From positions 306,212-370,211 of the forward strand of contig JAKQNR010000017.1 of assembly GCA_029565685.1 (NCBI GenBank): a stretch of DNA of 64,000 bases. The letters run 5' to 3'. The translations under genes were made by a program, and so were the position numbers. How positions within the stretch are numbered: position 1 is the stretch's first letter; every line of letters starts with the position of its first letter. This DNA is from a bacterium. GTDB taxonomy: Bacteria > Zhuqueibacterota > Zhuqueibacteria > Residuimicrobiales > Residuimicrobiaceae. The notes beneath the pieces are model-generated. The model saw only the letters and a list, made by a program, of their open reading frames with translations. It was not told the origin of the DNA and made no database searches. This document shows, one piece after another, positions 27,611-36,086 of the stretch.

Positions 27611-28018
27611 ATGGCGACAAGCAACCTCACTATGGCCAATCTGCAGTCCACTCTGGAGGCCCATGACATGGTCCTCATCGATTTTTGGGCATCCTGGTGC
27701 GGACCCTGCAAAGCCTTTGGACCGGTTTTTGAAAAAGTGTCGGAAAAGCATACCGATATCGCTTTTCTCAAAGTCGACACTGAGGCGGAGCAGGAGTTGT
27801 CCGGCTTGTTTGGCATACAGGCCATTCCAACGCTGGCTATTTTCCGCGAGGGTATTTTATTGTATCGGGAAGCGGGCGCCGCATCCGAGGCGGCTCTCGA
27901 GAATCTGATCGATCAAGTGAAGAAACTGGATATGGAGCAAGTGCGTGCGGACATTGCCAAGCAGGAGCATGGGTGCGACGGCGGGCAGGGATGCAGCGGC
28001 TGCGGTCACAACCATTGA
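27611..28018 (+). CDS. Thioredoxin-family protein with Cys/His-rich C-terminal tail
   Basis: 135 residues from the ATG at 27611, seven bases after AAAGGA. A full thioredoxin domain: ASWCGPCKAFGP active site near residues 29-36, then AFLKVDTEAE, and FGIQAIPTLAIF with the cis-Pro. After the fold (about 108), an extension ends in HGCDGGQGCSGCGHNH, three Cys and three His in sixteen residues. That tail is not part of ordinary thioredoxin and looks metal-binding. It has no signal peptide, so it is cytoplasmic. A bidirectional terminator follows. Confidence 0.93.
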   Translation: MATSNLTMANLQSTLEAHDMVLIDFWASWCGPCKAFGPVFEKVSEKHTDIAFLKVDTEAEQELSGLFGIQAIPTLAIFREGILLYREAGAASEAALENLIDQVKKLDMEQVRADIAKQEHGCDGGQGCSGCGHNH

Positions 28019-28092
28019 TGGAAAGCGCCTGTGGACGACTCAGCCGCGTACTTGCACGGGGCGGCAGAGTATGAGACAGACAGCCTGTGAAT

Positions 28093-28126
28093 AAAAAAAG
28101 CCCTTGCTTAGCAAGGGCTTTTTTTT
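28093..28126. terminator. Bidirectional intrinsic terminator between trx-like gene and rpoD
   Basis: A perfect 8-bp stem (GCCCTTGC / GCAAGGGC, 28100-28107 with 28111-28118) with a TTA loop is flanked by a run of seven A on the left and eight T on the right. It can therefore terminate in both directions. It sits between two convergent genes, and the T run touches the rpoD stop codon. Confidence 0.92.
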
Positions 28127-28988
28127 ACCCTAAATATTTTCGCAACGGCTCCAAACGGGAGCGATGCCGCAGCCGGCGCAAAGCTTTCTCTTTGATCTGG
28201 CGGACGCGTTCCCGCGTCAGAGCAAAGTATTCACCGATCTCCTCCAGGGTGAGAGGACGATCTCCGTCAAGCCCAAAGTAGAGCTTGACGATTTCCGCTT
28301 CGCGCGATTTCAGCGTTCCGAGAACCTTTTCGATCTCCTCGCGCAGCGAACTGCGCATGAGCTGTCCGTCCGGTGGATCATAACGATCGCTCTCCAGGAC
28401 ATCCAGAAGACTGTTGCCTTCGTCCTCCTTGAAGGGTTCGTCCAGAGAGAGATGGCGCGCAGAGGTTTTGAGCACATCCGCCACCTCAAACGAACTCATC
28501 TCCATCCGGTCTGCAATCTCATCCATGCTGGGTTCGCGGCCGTACTCTTTTTCCAGCGCTTCAAGGGCGCGGCCGACCTTGTTGATGGCGCCCACCCGGT
28601 TCAGCGGCAGACGGACGACACGCGACTGCTCTGCCAAAGCTTGCAGGATGGATTGACGGATCCACCATACAGCGTAGGAGATGAACTTGAATCCACGCGT
28701 TTCATCAAACCGCTGTGCGGCTTTGATCAAGCCGAGATTGCCTTCGCTGATCAGATCCTGGAGTGGAAGACCCTGACCCTGATATTCTTTGGCTACGCTG
28801 ATCACGAAGCGTAGATTGGCTTTGACAAGCCGGTCCAGGGCTTCCTCTTCTCCCTTGCGGATTCTGCGCGCAAGCGCGATCTCTTCCTCAGGAGGCAACG
28901 GAGAAAAACCGCCGATCTCCTCGAGATACTTTTCGATGGATTCTTTGGTGCGGGTTTCGGACTGTTTTCGCTTCTTCTTTTTGGTCAT
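28125..28988 (-). CDS. rpoD: RpoD-type (group 1/2) sigma factor
   Basis: 287 residues from the ATG at 28988 (AAGGTGGG upstream); a TTG at 29027 is possible but unlikely. Region 1.2 (SIEKYLEEIGGFSPL), regions 2.1-2.4 (ANLRFVISVAKEYQG to FISYAVWWIRQSI), region 3 (VGRALEALEKEYGREPSMDE), region 4.2 (TLEEIGEYFALTRERVRQIK). It lacks region 1.1 and is the length of primary sigma factors in Bacteroidota and relatives. It directs RNA polymerase to housekeeping promoters. A basic KKKKRK stretch opens the protein. Its own promoter is visible upstream. Confidence 0.94.
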   Translation of the reverse strand: MTKKKKRKQSETRTKESIEKYLEEIGGFSPLPPEEEIALARRIRKGEEEALDRLVKANLRFVISVAKEYQGQGLPLQDLISEGNLGLIKAAQRFDETRGFKFISYAVWWIRQSILQALAEQSRVVRLPLNRVGAINKVGRALEALEKEYGREPSMDEIADRMEMSSFEVADVLKTSARHLSLDEPFKEDEGNSLLDVLESDRYDPPDGQLMRSSLREEIEKVLGTLKSREAEIVKLYFGLDGDRPLTLEEIGEYFALTRERVRQIKEKALRRLRHRSRLEPLRKYLG

Positions 28989-29040
28989 CCCACCTTCTTC
29001 GTTTTCACTAATGGTCAATGGGCACAATGACTCAGCTTAA

Positions 29041-29069
29041 AATTTACGAAATATTATAATGAATGTCAA
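29041..29069 (-). promoter_or_regulatory. Probable rpoD promoter
   Basis: Reading the minus strand, TTGACA (29069-29064), exactly 17 bases, then TAAATT (29046-29041), about 50 bases before the rpoD ATG. The -10 region read as TAAATTTT also fits the TAnnTTTG box used by Bacteroidota sigma factors in seven of eight positions. No other hexamer pair this good was found in the window. Confidence 0.6.
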
Positions 29070-29140
29070 ATAGTTAGCTACGAACATACCCTTTGGATGA
29101 ATGTTATGAGGAAAAAAGATATGCATGGCAAATGGCGGCA

Positions 29141-30196
29141 TTATTTCTTATTTATCAATTGGTTGATTGATTTTTCCACTATTGCGGTCGCCCGGTCAAT
29201 ATCTTGGCTGGAGACGCCGAGGTGAGTCACCATTCTGATTCTTCCCGCGTTCACGGCGATGACCGCGAGGCCGTTTTCTTTTAGTGTAACAACCAGATCA
29301 GCGGATTTTAGTCCAGAGGGCTCCAGATCCACCATTACCATATTGGTTTGTACAGCTTTAATATCTACCCGCAATCCTGGGAGTTTGGCTAATTTGTGTG
29401 CCAGTTTTTTTGCGTTTTTGTGATCTTTGGCCAGTCGTTCGATATGGTGGTCCAGCGCATACAATCCGGCAGCTGCCAAAATGCCGATCTGGCGCATGCC
29501 GCCGCCCCACATTTTACGATAACGATGAGCCTGATCGATAAATTCCCGGCTTCCCATCAGCACGGATCCTGCCGGTGCGCCCAGTCCTTTGGACAAGCAG
29601 ACGGTCAACGAATCGCACCAGCGGCCGTATTCGGCCAAAGGGATGCCGGTGGCCACATGGGCGTTCCACAACCTGGCGCCGTCCAGGTGCAGCGCCAGGC
29701 GGTGTTTGCGGGTGAAACGATGAATCTGTTGCATGTTTTCCAGCGGAACGATGGCGCCGCCGGCGCGGTTGTGCGTGTTCTCGATCAACACCAGGCTGGT
29801 CGGCGGGAAGTGGTGGTCTTGCGCGCGCAGGCTGGCCTGCAGGTCCTCGATATTGAGAACGCCCCGTCGGCCGGGCAGCGGCCGCATCTGCACTCCGGAG
29901 AGAAAGGCCGGCCCGCCCGCCTCATAGTTGAAAGGATGGGAATCCGCTTCACAGATCACCTCCTGCCCTGGCAGGGTATGGCATTTGATGGCGAGCTGAT
30001 TTCCCATCGTGCCGCTGGAGACGAATAACGCCGCCTCTTTGCCGAAGAGAGCGGCCATCCGCTGTTGCAGGGCGTTGACCGTGGGGTCTTCGCCGAAGAC
30101 GTCGTCGCCCACTTGTGCTTTCATCATGGCCCGGCGCATGGCTTCGGTGGGTTGAGTGACGGTATCGCTGCGGAGATCGATAAGGGGGTGAGTCAT
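29141..30196 (-). CDS. ltaE: Low-specificity L-threonine aldolase
   Basis: 351 residues, a fold-type I PLP enzyme. [14 protein letters not shown] opens the family signature, then [41 protein letters not shown], and the Schiff-base Lys in [15 protein letters not shown]. It cleaves L-threonine or L-allo-threonine to glycine and acetaldehyde. It is transcribed away from the nuclease-helicase gene's stop and toward rpoD. Its C-terminal [12 protein letters not shown] block is normal. Confidence 0.95.
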   Translation of the reverse strand: MTHPLIDLRSDTVTQPTEAMRRAMMKAQVGDDVFGEDPTVNALQQRMAALFGKEAALFVSSGTMGNQLAIKCHTLPGQEVICEADSHPFNYEAGGPAFLSGVQMRPLPGRRGVLNIEDLQASLRAQDHHFPPTSLVLIENTHNRAGGAIVPLENMQQIHRFTRKHRLALHLDGARLWNAHVATGIPLAEYGRWCDSLTVCLSKGLGAPAGSVLMGSREFIDQAHRYRKMWGGGMRQIGILAAAGLYALDHHIERLAKDHKNAKKLAHKLAKLPGLRVDIKAVQTNMVMVDLEPSGLKSADLVVTLKENGLAVIAVNAGRIRMVTHLGVSSQDIDRATAIVEKSINQLINKK

Positions 30197-30295
30197 GTTC
30201 TTGTTCTCTCTTTATTGGGTTTTGCCGACTCGGACGCGGAGGGCTGTGGTCGAAAAGCTGTTTTTTTCATCGCCAGAGGACACGGCTGCAGCGGA

Positions 30296-33200
30296 TCAGA
30301 ACAATTTCATTTGTCCTGCGCCTTTTTTTAATTTTTTTTCCTCTCTGCAGCGCTGCAGCAATTTATCCGAGATGGCGCTGAGAAAGCGCGAGGGCGATTG
30401 CACATGGCGTTGACCCTGCAGCCATCGCGATTGCGCCCAGCTTAAATACAATTGCCGTTTGCTGCGTGTCATAGCGACGTAGAACAGCCGCTTTTCTTCT
30501 TCCACCTCCAAGGCTTTGGCGCCAAAGGCAAAAGGGATGATGCCCTCTTCACAGCCGATGATAAAGACTACCGGGAACTCGAGCCCTTTGGCCGCATGCA
30601 TGGTCAGGATGCGCACACGATCGGCCCGCGGATCCCACTCATCCACACCTTTTTGCAGCAACAGCGCATCGCAAAAGGCCTGCAGGCGGTTTTCAAAACC
30701 GGCGGCAAAGGTTTCCAGTTTTTTATAAGTCGTTTCTTGTTCCGCTGCAATCGGAGACCATTGGCGGATTGAGGCCAGCAGCTGTGGGACCGTGCTTTCA
30801 GCGGACCAGGCAGCAGCTGCCTGGCGAAACTTCATGAAGCGATCCCAGGCCGGCGATCCGGCAAATGGCGTGCGATCTGCGGCCGGTTCCGAGTGGCTTT
30901 CAAGCGCGTGCAGCATCTCTGCTTCGTCGCTGAGAAAAAAACCTGCGACCGATTTCAAGCTGGCCGCGGACCGATGCAGAAGAAGGGTGAATGTCGCGAG
31001 GACAAAGCGGACATAGGGGTCGCAGCTGAGCGGCTGCTCCTGGATCGTTTCGTGGGGAATCCCCGCCCGGGTCAATGCCTCGATCAACGGCGGCAGCAGA
31101 TTTTTACTGCGCAACAGGATCGCCATGTCGCCGAAAGCATAGCCGTGCGTCTCTGTGCCGCGCGCCACTCGGCCGCTGTCCATGCTGAAAGAAGTGGTGC
31201 CGGAGAGCAGCTCTTCGATGGTCTTGACCACTTGCTCCGCCTCAGCCTGGTCAGAGGCGGCCTGGCGCAGCTGAATTTTAATCTCCGTCGGGATGCCGGA
31301 GTGCAGGTCTGAGGAAGATCGTCCCAACACTTGCCTTGAGGCGTCGAGGATGTTCTGGCTGGAGCGATAATTGCGGCTTAATTGGATAAAACGGTGGTCA
31401 GGCAGATCCTGCATCAGTCGGCCAAAGTACTGCGGAGAGGCGCCGCGGAAGCCATAGATCGATTGATCGGGATCGCCGATGACGCATACTTCGGAGGCGG
31501 AGATGGCAAAGATTTTGAACAGCTCGTATTGCGCCTGGTTGATATCCTGGAATTCGTCTACGGCAATGATTTTATACTGCTGAAGAAAAGTGCGGCGCCA
31601 TTCGGGATCATTGCGCAACAAGCGCACGGGCATGCAGATGAGATCGTCAAGATCCACCGCGTTTCTTTCCGCCAGCAGATGCTCATATGCGCGGAAATGG
31701 GCGAGAAAGTCCTGCCCTAATTGCGCTGAGACGCTCGGCGGCAGGGTGTCCGGATCAAACAGCCTGCCTTTGATCAGTGAAATGCGCTCCAATTCGCTGG
31801 CGGGTATGCGGCGTCCGCAGGCTTTTTCCAGATCCGCGATAAATCCGGGGTCGTCCTGCGCGACGATGATGCGAAACGAATGGTCGCGGGCAAAGAATCC
31901 GGCTGTTTGTCGCAGCAGATGCAGGCCAAAGCCGTGAAAGGTGGAGATAAAGGGCGTGTGCCCTGCGTCCCCTGCCCACAGCGACCGCAGACGGTCGCGC
32001 AGTTCTGCAGCCGCTTTGTTGGTAAAGGTGATGGCCAGCACTTGGTCTGCGGCCGCGATGCCGTTGCGAAGGAGATGGGCCAACCAGTGCGTCAGAACGC
32101 GCGTTTTGCCGGTGCCGGGTCCAGCCTGAATGATCAGCGGCGCGCCGTGATGGCGCACAGCCTCCTCCTGTTCCGGATTCAGGCCATAGTCGCCGCTTTC
32201 TTCCTTGATTTTTTTCGACTCTGTTCTGCTCCGGCGCGGCGGTTTTATCTTCTCTTCCGCCGCGGGCTTGGTTTTTTCTGCAATCGCAGCGATCTCGAAC
32301 AAGGGATTCGCCTGCAGGATTTTTTCCCGATCATCGCCGCGAAACAGGCGGATGACGCCATATTCACCATCATAGCCCGGCTGGGCGTCCACCTCGCCTT
32401 CGCGCATACGGCGGATGGCTTCACGGATGAGCGGACCGCCGGCCAGGCCGATCTCGTCCAGTGGACAGTCGCGCAGAATGGTCAATTCCGCACCGAGCTT
32501 ATGCTGCAGCAGGTCATACAACGCTTGAACTTTTTTTGAAGTGACTCCCACGTCCATCACTTCAGCGAGCACCTCCATGAGCGGCACGATGCTGGAAAAC
32601 GATTTGGCGTTAGCGGGCCGGCGGCCTTCTTCGCAGTCGGCCAGTTCCTCCACCCGATAGCTCACGCCCAGCACCGCCGGTTTGCCGCACACAGGACAAA
32701 GCCCTTTTCGGCGCACCGTCTCCGCAGGGCGCATCATCCGGTTGCACTTGCGATGGCCGTCCATGTGATACTTGCCTTCTTCTGGAAAGAATTCCAGCGT
32801 CCCCCAAAAACCGGAGTGGTTTTTGTCGCGCAGCGCCGCGAACAGGTTGTCGTAGGAGAGTTCAGTGGTGAACACATTGGCTTCGCGCGCCAGGTTTTCC
32901 GGCGAATGGGCGTCCGAGTTGGAGACCAGATTGTACCCATCCAGCTGAGTCAGGCGCCAGTTCATCGGCGGGTCGGAGGAGAGGCCTGTTTCCAGGGCGA
33001 AGATGTGCTGCGTCAGATCATCAAAACAGGCTTCCACGCTGTCGAATCCGGACTGGGAGCCGAGCAGTGAGAACCACGGCGTCCAGATATGAGCTGGGAT
33101 CAGCACGCCGCGCGGATCGGTTTCCAGCACGATCTCCAGCAGATGACGGCTGTCCAGACCGAGGATGGGCCGGCCGTCGGAACGGATGTTGCCGATGCGG

Positions 33201-33595
33201 TCAAGACGATCCTGAAATTTTTGTACCGACTCAAAGGAGGGAAAAAAGATCACATTGTGTACTTTGCGCACCTCGCCGTCTTTTTTATAGATGCTGCTGA
33301 TCTCCCCGGAAAGAATGAAATAAACCGGTGCGCGGCAGGCAGCCGGCACCTCGGCGAACAGCGTCTTTGCCAGCGACGGCTTTAATTCGTAAAAGCCGTC
33401 AGCGGCGGCGCTGGGATCAAGCTTATCCCGCATCTCGGCGAGCCATTGGGGGTGGCTGAGATCGCCGCTGCCGAGCACCTGCACCCCTTTGCGCTGCGCC
33501 CAGATAAAGAGATTTTCGGGATCCAGTTTTCTGCTGGTGGCGCGCGAATAATGCGAATGGATGTGGAGGTCGGCGATATAATTCATGGCCTTCAT
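30296..33595 (-). CDS. Endonuclease Q-like PHP nuclease fused to UvrD/PcrA-type helicase
   Basis: About 1099 residues from the ATG at 33595 (alternative ATG at 33586; a TTG at 33682 seems too early). Residues 1-420 match the TIGR00375/endonuclease Q family: IADLHIHSHYSRATS at the start, GSGDLSHPQWL, ILSGEISSIYKKDG, NSDAHSPENLA, and a zinc finger (CNRM...CPVCGKP). EndoQ nicks DNA 5' of deaminated bases. Residues about 470-1085 are a full SF1A helicase: QAGPGTGKTRV, ITFTNKAAAELRDRL, AVDEFQDINQ, IGDPDQSIYGFRGA, SRNYRSSQNI, TMHAAKGLEFPVVFI, RLFYVAMTRSKRQLY. It should find and nick damaged DNA and unwind from the nick. Family membership is solid; coupled activity is inference. Confidence 0.9.
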   Translation of the reverse strand: MKAMNYIADLHIHSHYSRATSRKLDPENLFIWAQRKGVQVLGSGDLSHPQWLAEMRDKLDPSAAADGFYELKPSLAKTLFAEVPAACRAPVYFILSGEISSIYKKDGEVRKVHNVIFFPSFESVQKFQDRLDRIGNIRSDGRPILGLDSRHLLEIVLETDPRGVLIPAHIWTPWFSLLGSQSGFDSVEACFDDLTQHIFALETGLSSDPPMNWRLTQLDGYNLVSNSDAHSPENLAREANVFTTELSYDNLFAALRDKNHSGFWGTLEFFPEEGKYHMDGHRKCNRMMRPAETVRRKGLCPVCGKPAVLGVSYRVEELADCEEGRRPANAKSFSSIVPLMEVLAEVMDVGVTSKKVQALYDLLQHKLGAELTILRDCPLDEIGLAGGPLIREAIRRMREGEVDAQPGYDGEYGVIRLFRGDDREKILQANPLFEIAAIAEKTKPAAEEKIKPPRRSRTESKKIKEESGDYGLNPEQEEAVRHHGAPLIIQAGPGTGKTRVLTHWLAHLLRNGIAAADQVLAITFTNKAAAELRDRLRSLWAGDAGHTPFISTFHGFGLHLLRQTAGFFARDHSFRIIVAQDDPGFIADLEKACGRRIPASELERISLIKGRLFDPDTLPPSVSAQLGQDFLAHFRAYEHLLAERNAVDLDDLICMPVRLLRNDPEWRRTFLQQYKIIAVDEFQDINQAQYELFKIFAISASEVCVIGDPDQSIYGFRGASPQYFGRLMQDLPDHRFIQLSRNYRSSQNILDASRQVLGRSSSDLHSGIPTEIKIQLRQAASDQAEAEQVVKTIEELLSGTTSFSMDSGRVARGTETHGYAFGDMAILLRSKNLLPPLIEALTRAGIPHETIQEQPLSCDPYVRFVLATFTLLLHRSAASLKSVAGFFLSDEAEMLHALESHSEPAADRTPFAGSPAWDRFMKFRQAAAAWSAESTVPQLLASIRQWSPIAAEQETTYKKLETFAAGFENRLQAFCDALLLQKGVDEWDPRADRVRILTMHAAKGLEFPVVFIIGCEEGIIPFAFGAKALEVEEEKRLFYVAMTRSKRQLYLSWAQSRWLQGQRHVQSPSRFLSAISDKLLQRCREEKKLKKGAGQMKLF

Positions 33596-33724
33596 CGGAT
33601 CATGATAAGGATTAGCAAAACCAAAGTAAGAATAAATTGTTACAATTTCAAGCAACCAATTTTTCCTTGCTTCCGTTTGCAAATGTCGCTAAACTTCATC
33701 TACGCTCAATGAACGAGGATAACC

Positions 33725-34717
33725 ATGGAGTATCAAATAACCGTCACCTTGGGGCCGGCCAGTGACCACCCCAAGGTTTGGCGTCGGCTTTTGTCCGCCG
33801 GTTGCAGCGCTTTTCGCATCAACACCTCTCACCTGACTATGTCGGAACTGGAGGAGCTGCTGGGGCGGCTGCACCGTTTTCTGCAGGATTTGCCTTTTGT
33901 CGTGCCTGTGATTCTGGATCTGCAGGCGAGCAAATGGCGGTTGGGCGAATTTCCCGCGCGCCGGCTGACGGTCGGTCAGCCGGTGGATCTGGTACTGGCG
34001 GACCACGTAGAGAGTCCGAATCTGTTGCCGGTGCCGCATGAGGATTTTTTCCGTGCAGCGGCGGCCGGAGGCGACAATGATCTCTTTTTAAATGACGCCA
34101 AAATCCGCATCGCTATCGAGGCAGCCGCCGGCGAACGTGTGCGCGGCCGGGTGCTGACAGGCGGTGAGATCAGCCGGCGCAAAGGCCTCAGCCTGCCTGG
34201 CGCAACGATTCGCGTCGAACGGTTGAGCAGCCGGGATGAACAGATCGTGCGCACGACCGCCGGGATCTCCCATTTGGGCTATGCCCTCTCATTTGTCAAG
34301 GATGCGCAGGAGATGGCCACCTATCGATTTTTACTCGGCAGCCAATCCTCTCTGATCGCCAAGCTGGAGCGCCCAAGCGCGCTGAAGGAGGCGATGGAGA
34401 TAGCGCGGTCGGTTGATGCGCTGTGGCTGTGCCGCGGCGATCTGGGTGCGGAAACCGGCCTGCAGGCGATGGCTGGGTTGGTGGCGCAGTTCAACACAGG
34501 CGTTGCCGCGTTGACCAAACCGGTGCACATCGCCGGCCAGGTTTTGGAGCACACGACCCATTATCCGCAGCCGACCCGGTCGGAGGTGTGCCATCTGTAT
34601 GATATGTTAAGGAACGGATATCAGGGCATCGTGCTGTCCGATGAAACTGCGGTCGGCCGTTACCCGGTAGAGAGTTGCCGGAGCGCTGCGATGTTCAGAG
34701 AGCCAGCGGCTGTCTGA
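33725..34717 (+). CDS. Divergent pyruvate-kinase-like protein lacking the C-terminal domain
   Basis: 330 residues. The barrel blocks of pyruvate kinase are recognisable in order but altered: TVTLGPAS, FRINTSH, DLQASKWRLGE (for DTKGPEIR), a GGEISRRKGLSLPG hinge around the B-domain, LIAKLERP with the Lys-x-Glu, LCRGDLGAETG, KPVHIAGQVLEH, PTRSEV, LSDETAVGRYPVES. The usual C-terminal regulatory domain (about 120 residues) is absent. Pyruvate kinase makes pyruvate and ATP from PEP; whether this shorter homologue does is unclear. GAGGATAACC precedes the ATG. Divergent from the nuclease-helicase gene. Confidence 0.75.
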   Translation: MEYQITVTLGPASDHPKVWRRLLSAGCSAFRINTSHLTMSELEELLGRLHRFLQDLPFVVPVILDLQASKWRLGEFPARRLTVGQPVDLVLADHVESPNLLPVPHEDFFRAAAAGGDNDLFLNDAKIRIAIEAAAGERVRGRVLTGGEISRRKGLSLPGATIRVERLSSRDEQIVRTTAGISHLGYALSFVKDAQEMATYRFLLGSQSSLIAKLERPSALKEAMEIARSVDALWLCRGDLGAETGLQAMAGLVAQFNTGVAALTKPVHIAGQVLEHTTHYPQPTRSEVCHLYDMLRNGYQGIVLSDETAVGRYPVESCRSAAMFREPAAV

Positions 34718-34940
34718 CGCAGGCGGTTTCCAGCGCAGCAGGTGTTTATCCGCGCAACGCATGGTCTGCGGATCTGAAAGCGTGTTGCGTGCGGCGGCGG
34801 TATTTTTCCAATGGAGATTTCATCTTGATTTTCGCTGGATGAATATCTAAGTTAGGCCGACAGCGGGCGCGGGCACACCGGCGGGGAGGCTCGCTGGGGA
34901 TGGGAGAGACGGCTTCTGATCACTCTGCACAAGGTTGTTT

Positions 34941-36050
34941 ATGAAAAAATGGTTTCTTGTTTTCCTCGCATCGATTTGCATGGTCGCCGGCATGGCCGGT
35001 TGCCACCGCGAGATGGTGGCTGCGCCGCCCGCCGGCGTACGCATTCTGCTGATCGATCCGAGTCCGGCGGACCTCGAGGGCATGATTAAAAAGATTCAAC
35101 AGCGGATCATCACCGTCGATCGTCCGGTTCTGGTGGCCGTGTACCATGAGGAGACGGAGCGGAACCGGCAGGGGATAGCCAGAATGCTGGAAAGCATCGA
35201 ACGGCCGCCTTTGGTTGAGGTGGAGGCGGTGGCCGGGGCGCTGACTGCGGACAATCTCTTTCAAAAAAATGCGTGCAGCGACGCGTTTTATCGTTTATTT
35301 AAAAACAGCGAAGCGGCTATTTTTTTCGGCGGCGACGATATCCCGCCCGTCGCCTACGGGCGGAAAACCTCTCTGCTCACAGACATCTCCACCCCCATGC
35401 GCCACTATTTTGAGCTGTCGTTTCTTTTTCATCTGCTCGGCGGCGGTCAGAACTCGGATTTTAAGCCGTTTATGGAGGAGAAACCCGAGTTCGTGGTTTA
35501 TGGCTTTTGTCTCGGCATGCAGACCATAAACGCTGCCGCCGGCGGCAGTCTGTATCAGGATATTCCCTCTGAGGTCTACGGCCTGCGTTATGTGGAAGAG
35601 GTTCTGGCACAGGAGAGCGCGGCGCGTCACCGCAACTACCATCGCCAACTCGCCCCCCGCGCGGATCTGTTCTGGTGCCATCTTCATCCCATACGATTTA
35701 TTGCCGATGGATGGTTTATACAAAAGATGAAGCGAGCGGCGCAGGAGCAGCCTTTGGTCTGCAGCAGCCACCATCAGGCGGTGCACGAACTGGGCAAGGA
35801 TCTGGTGGTCGCCGCCGCCTCGCTGGACGGCAGGGTGGTCGAGGCCATCGCCCATGCGCGCTATCCCAACGTTCTGGGGGTGCAATTTCATCCCGAGGCT
35901 TTTGCGATCTACGACACCGCAGGGCCGCGTCTCCGGCTGTCCCCTGCAGACACGGCGGCCTTTACGCTGCATGACTTTCTGAAGGAAAAAAACAGTCTCG
36001 CTTTTCACCTGGCGTTCTGGCGTACTTTCAGCGCTCTGCTGCAGAAATAG
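34941..36050 (+). CDS. Lipoprotein class I glutamine amidotransferase-like (peptidase C26-type) protein
   Basis: 369 residues from the ATG at 34941, six bases after AAGG. A lipoprotein signal (FLASICMVAGMAGC, lipobox AGMAGC-like) implies membrane anchoring outside the cytoplasm. The body is class I GATase/gamma-glutamyl hydrolase-like: an oxyanion-region GGDDIPP, the nucleophile elbow VYGFCLGMQTIN with Cys near 190, CSSHHQAVHELG, and LGVQFHPEAF with the His near 317. The Cys-His pair seems intact, so hydrolase activity is plausible. Closest known group is PuuD-like gamma-glutamyl-GABA hydrolases, which are cytoplasmic. It is followed after 36 bases by the racemase-like gene. Confidence 0.82.
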   Translation: MKKWFLVFLASICMVAGMAGCHREMVAAPPAGVRILLIDPSPADLEGMIKKIQQRIITVDRPVLVAVYHEETERNRQGIARMLESIERPPLVEVEAVAGALTADNLFQKNACSDAFYRLFKNSEAAIFFGGDDIPPVAYGRKTSLLTDISTPMRHYFELSFLFHLLGGGQNSDFKPFMEEKPEFVVYGFCLGMQTINAAAGGSLYQDIPSEVYGLRYVEEVLAQESAARHRNYHRQLAPRADLFWCHLHPIRFIADGWFIQKMKRAAQEQPLVCSSHHQAVHELGKDLVVAAASLDGRVVEAIAHARYPNVLGVQFHPEAFAIYDTAGPRLRLSPADTAAFTLHDFLKEKNSLAFHLAFWRTFSALLQK

Positions 36051-36086
36051 TCGATACCTCCGCGTCCGGCGGAAAAGGGTTCTGGG

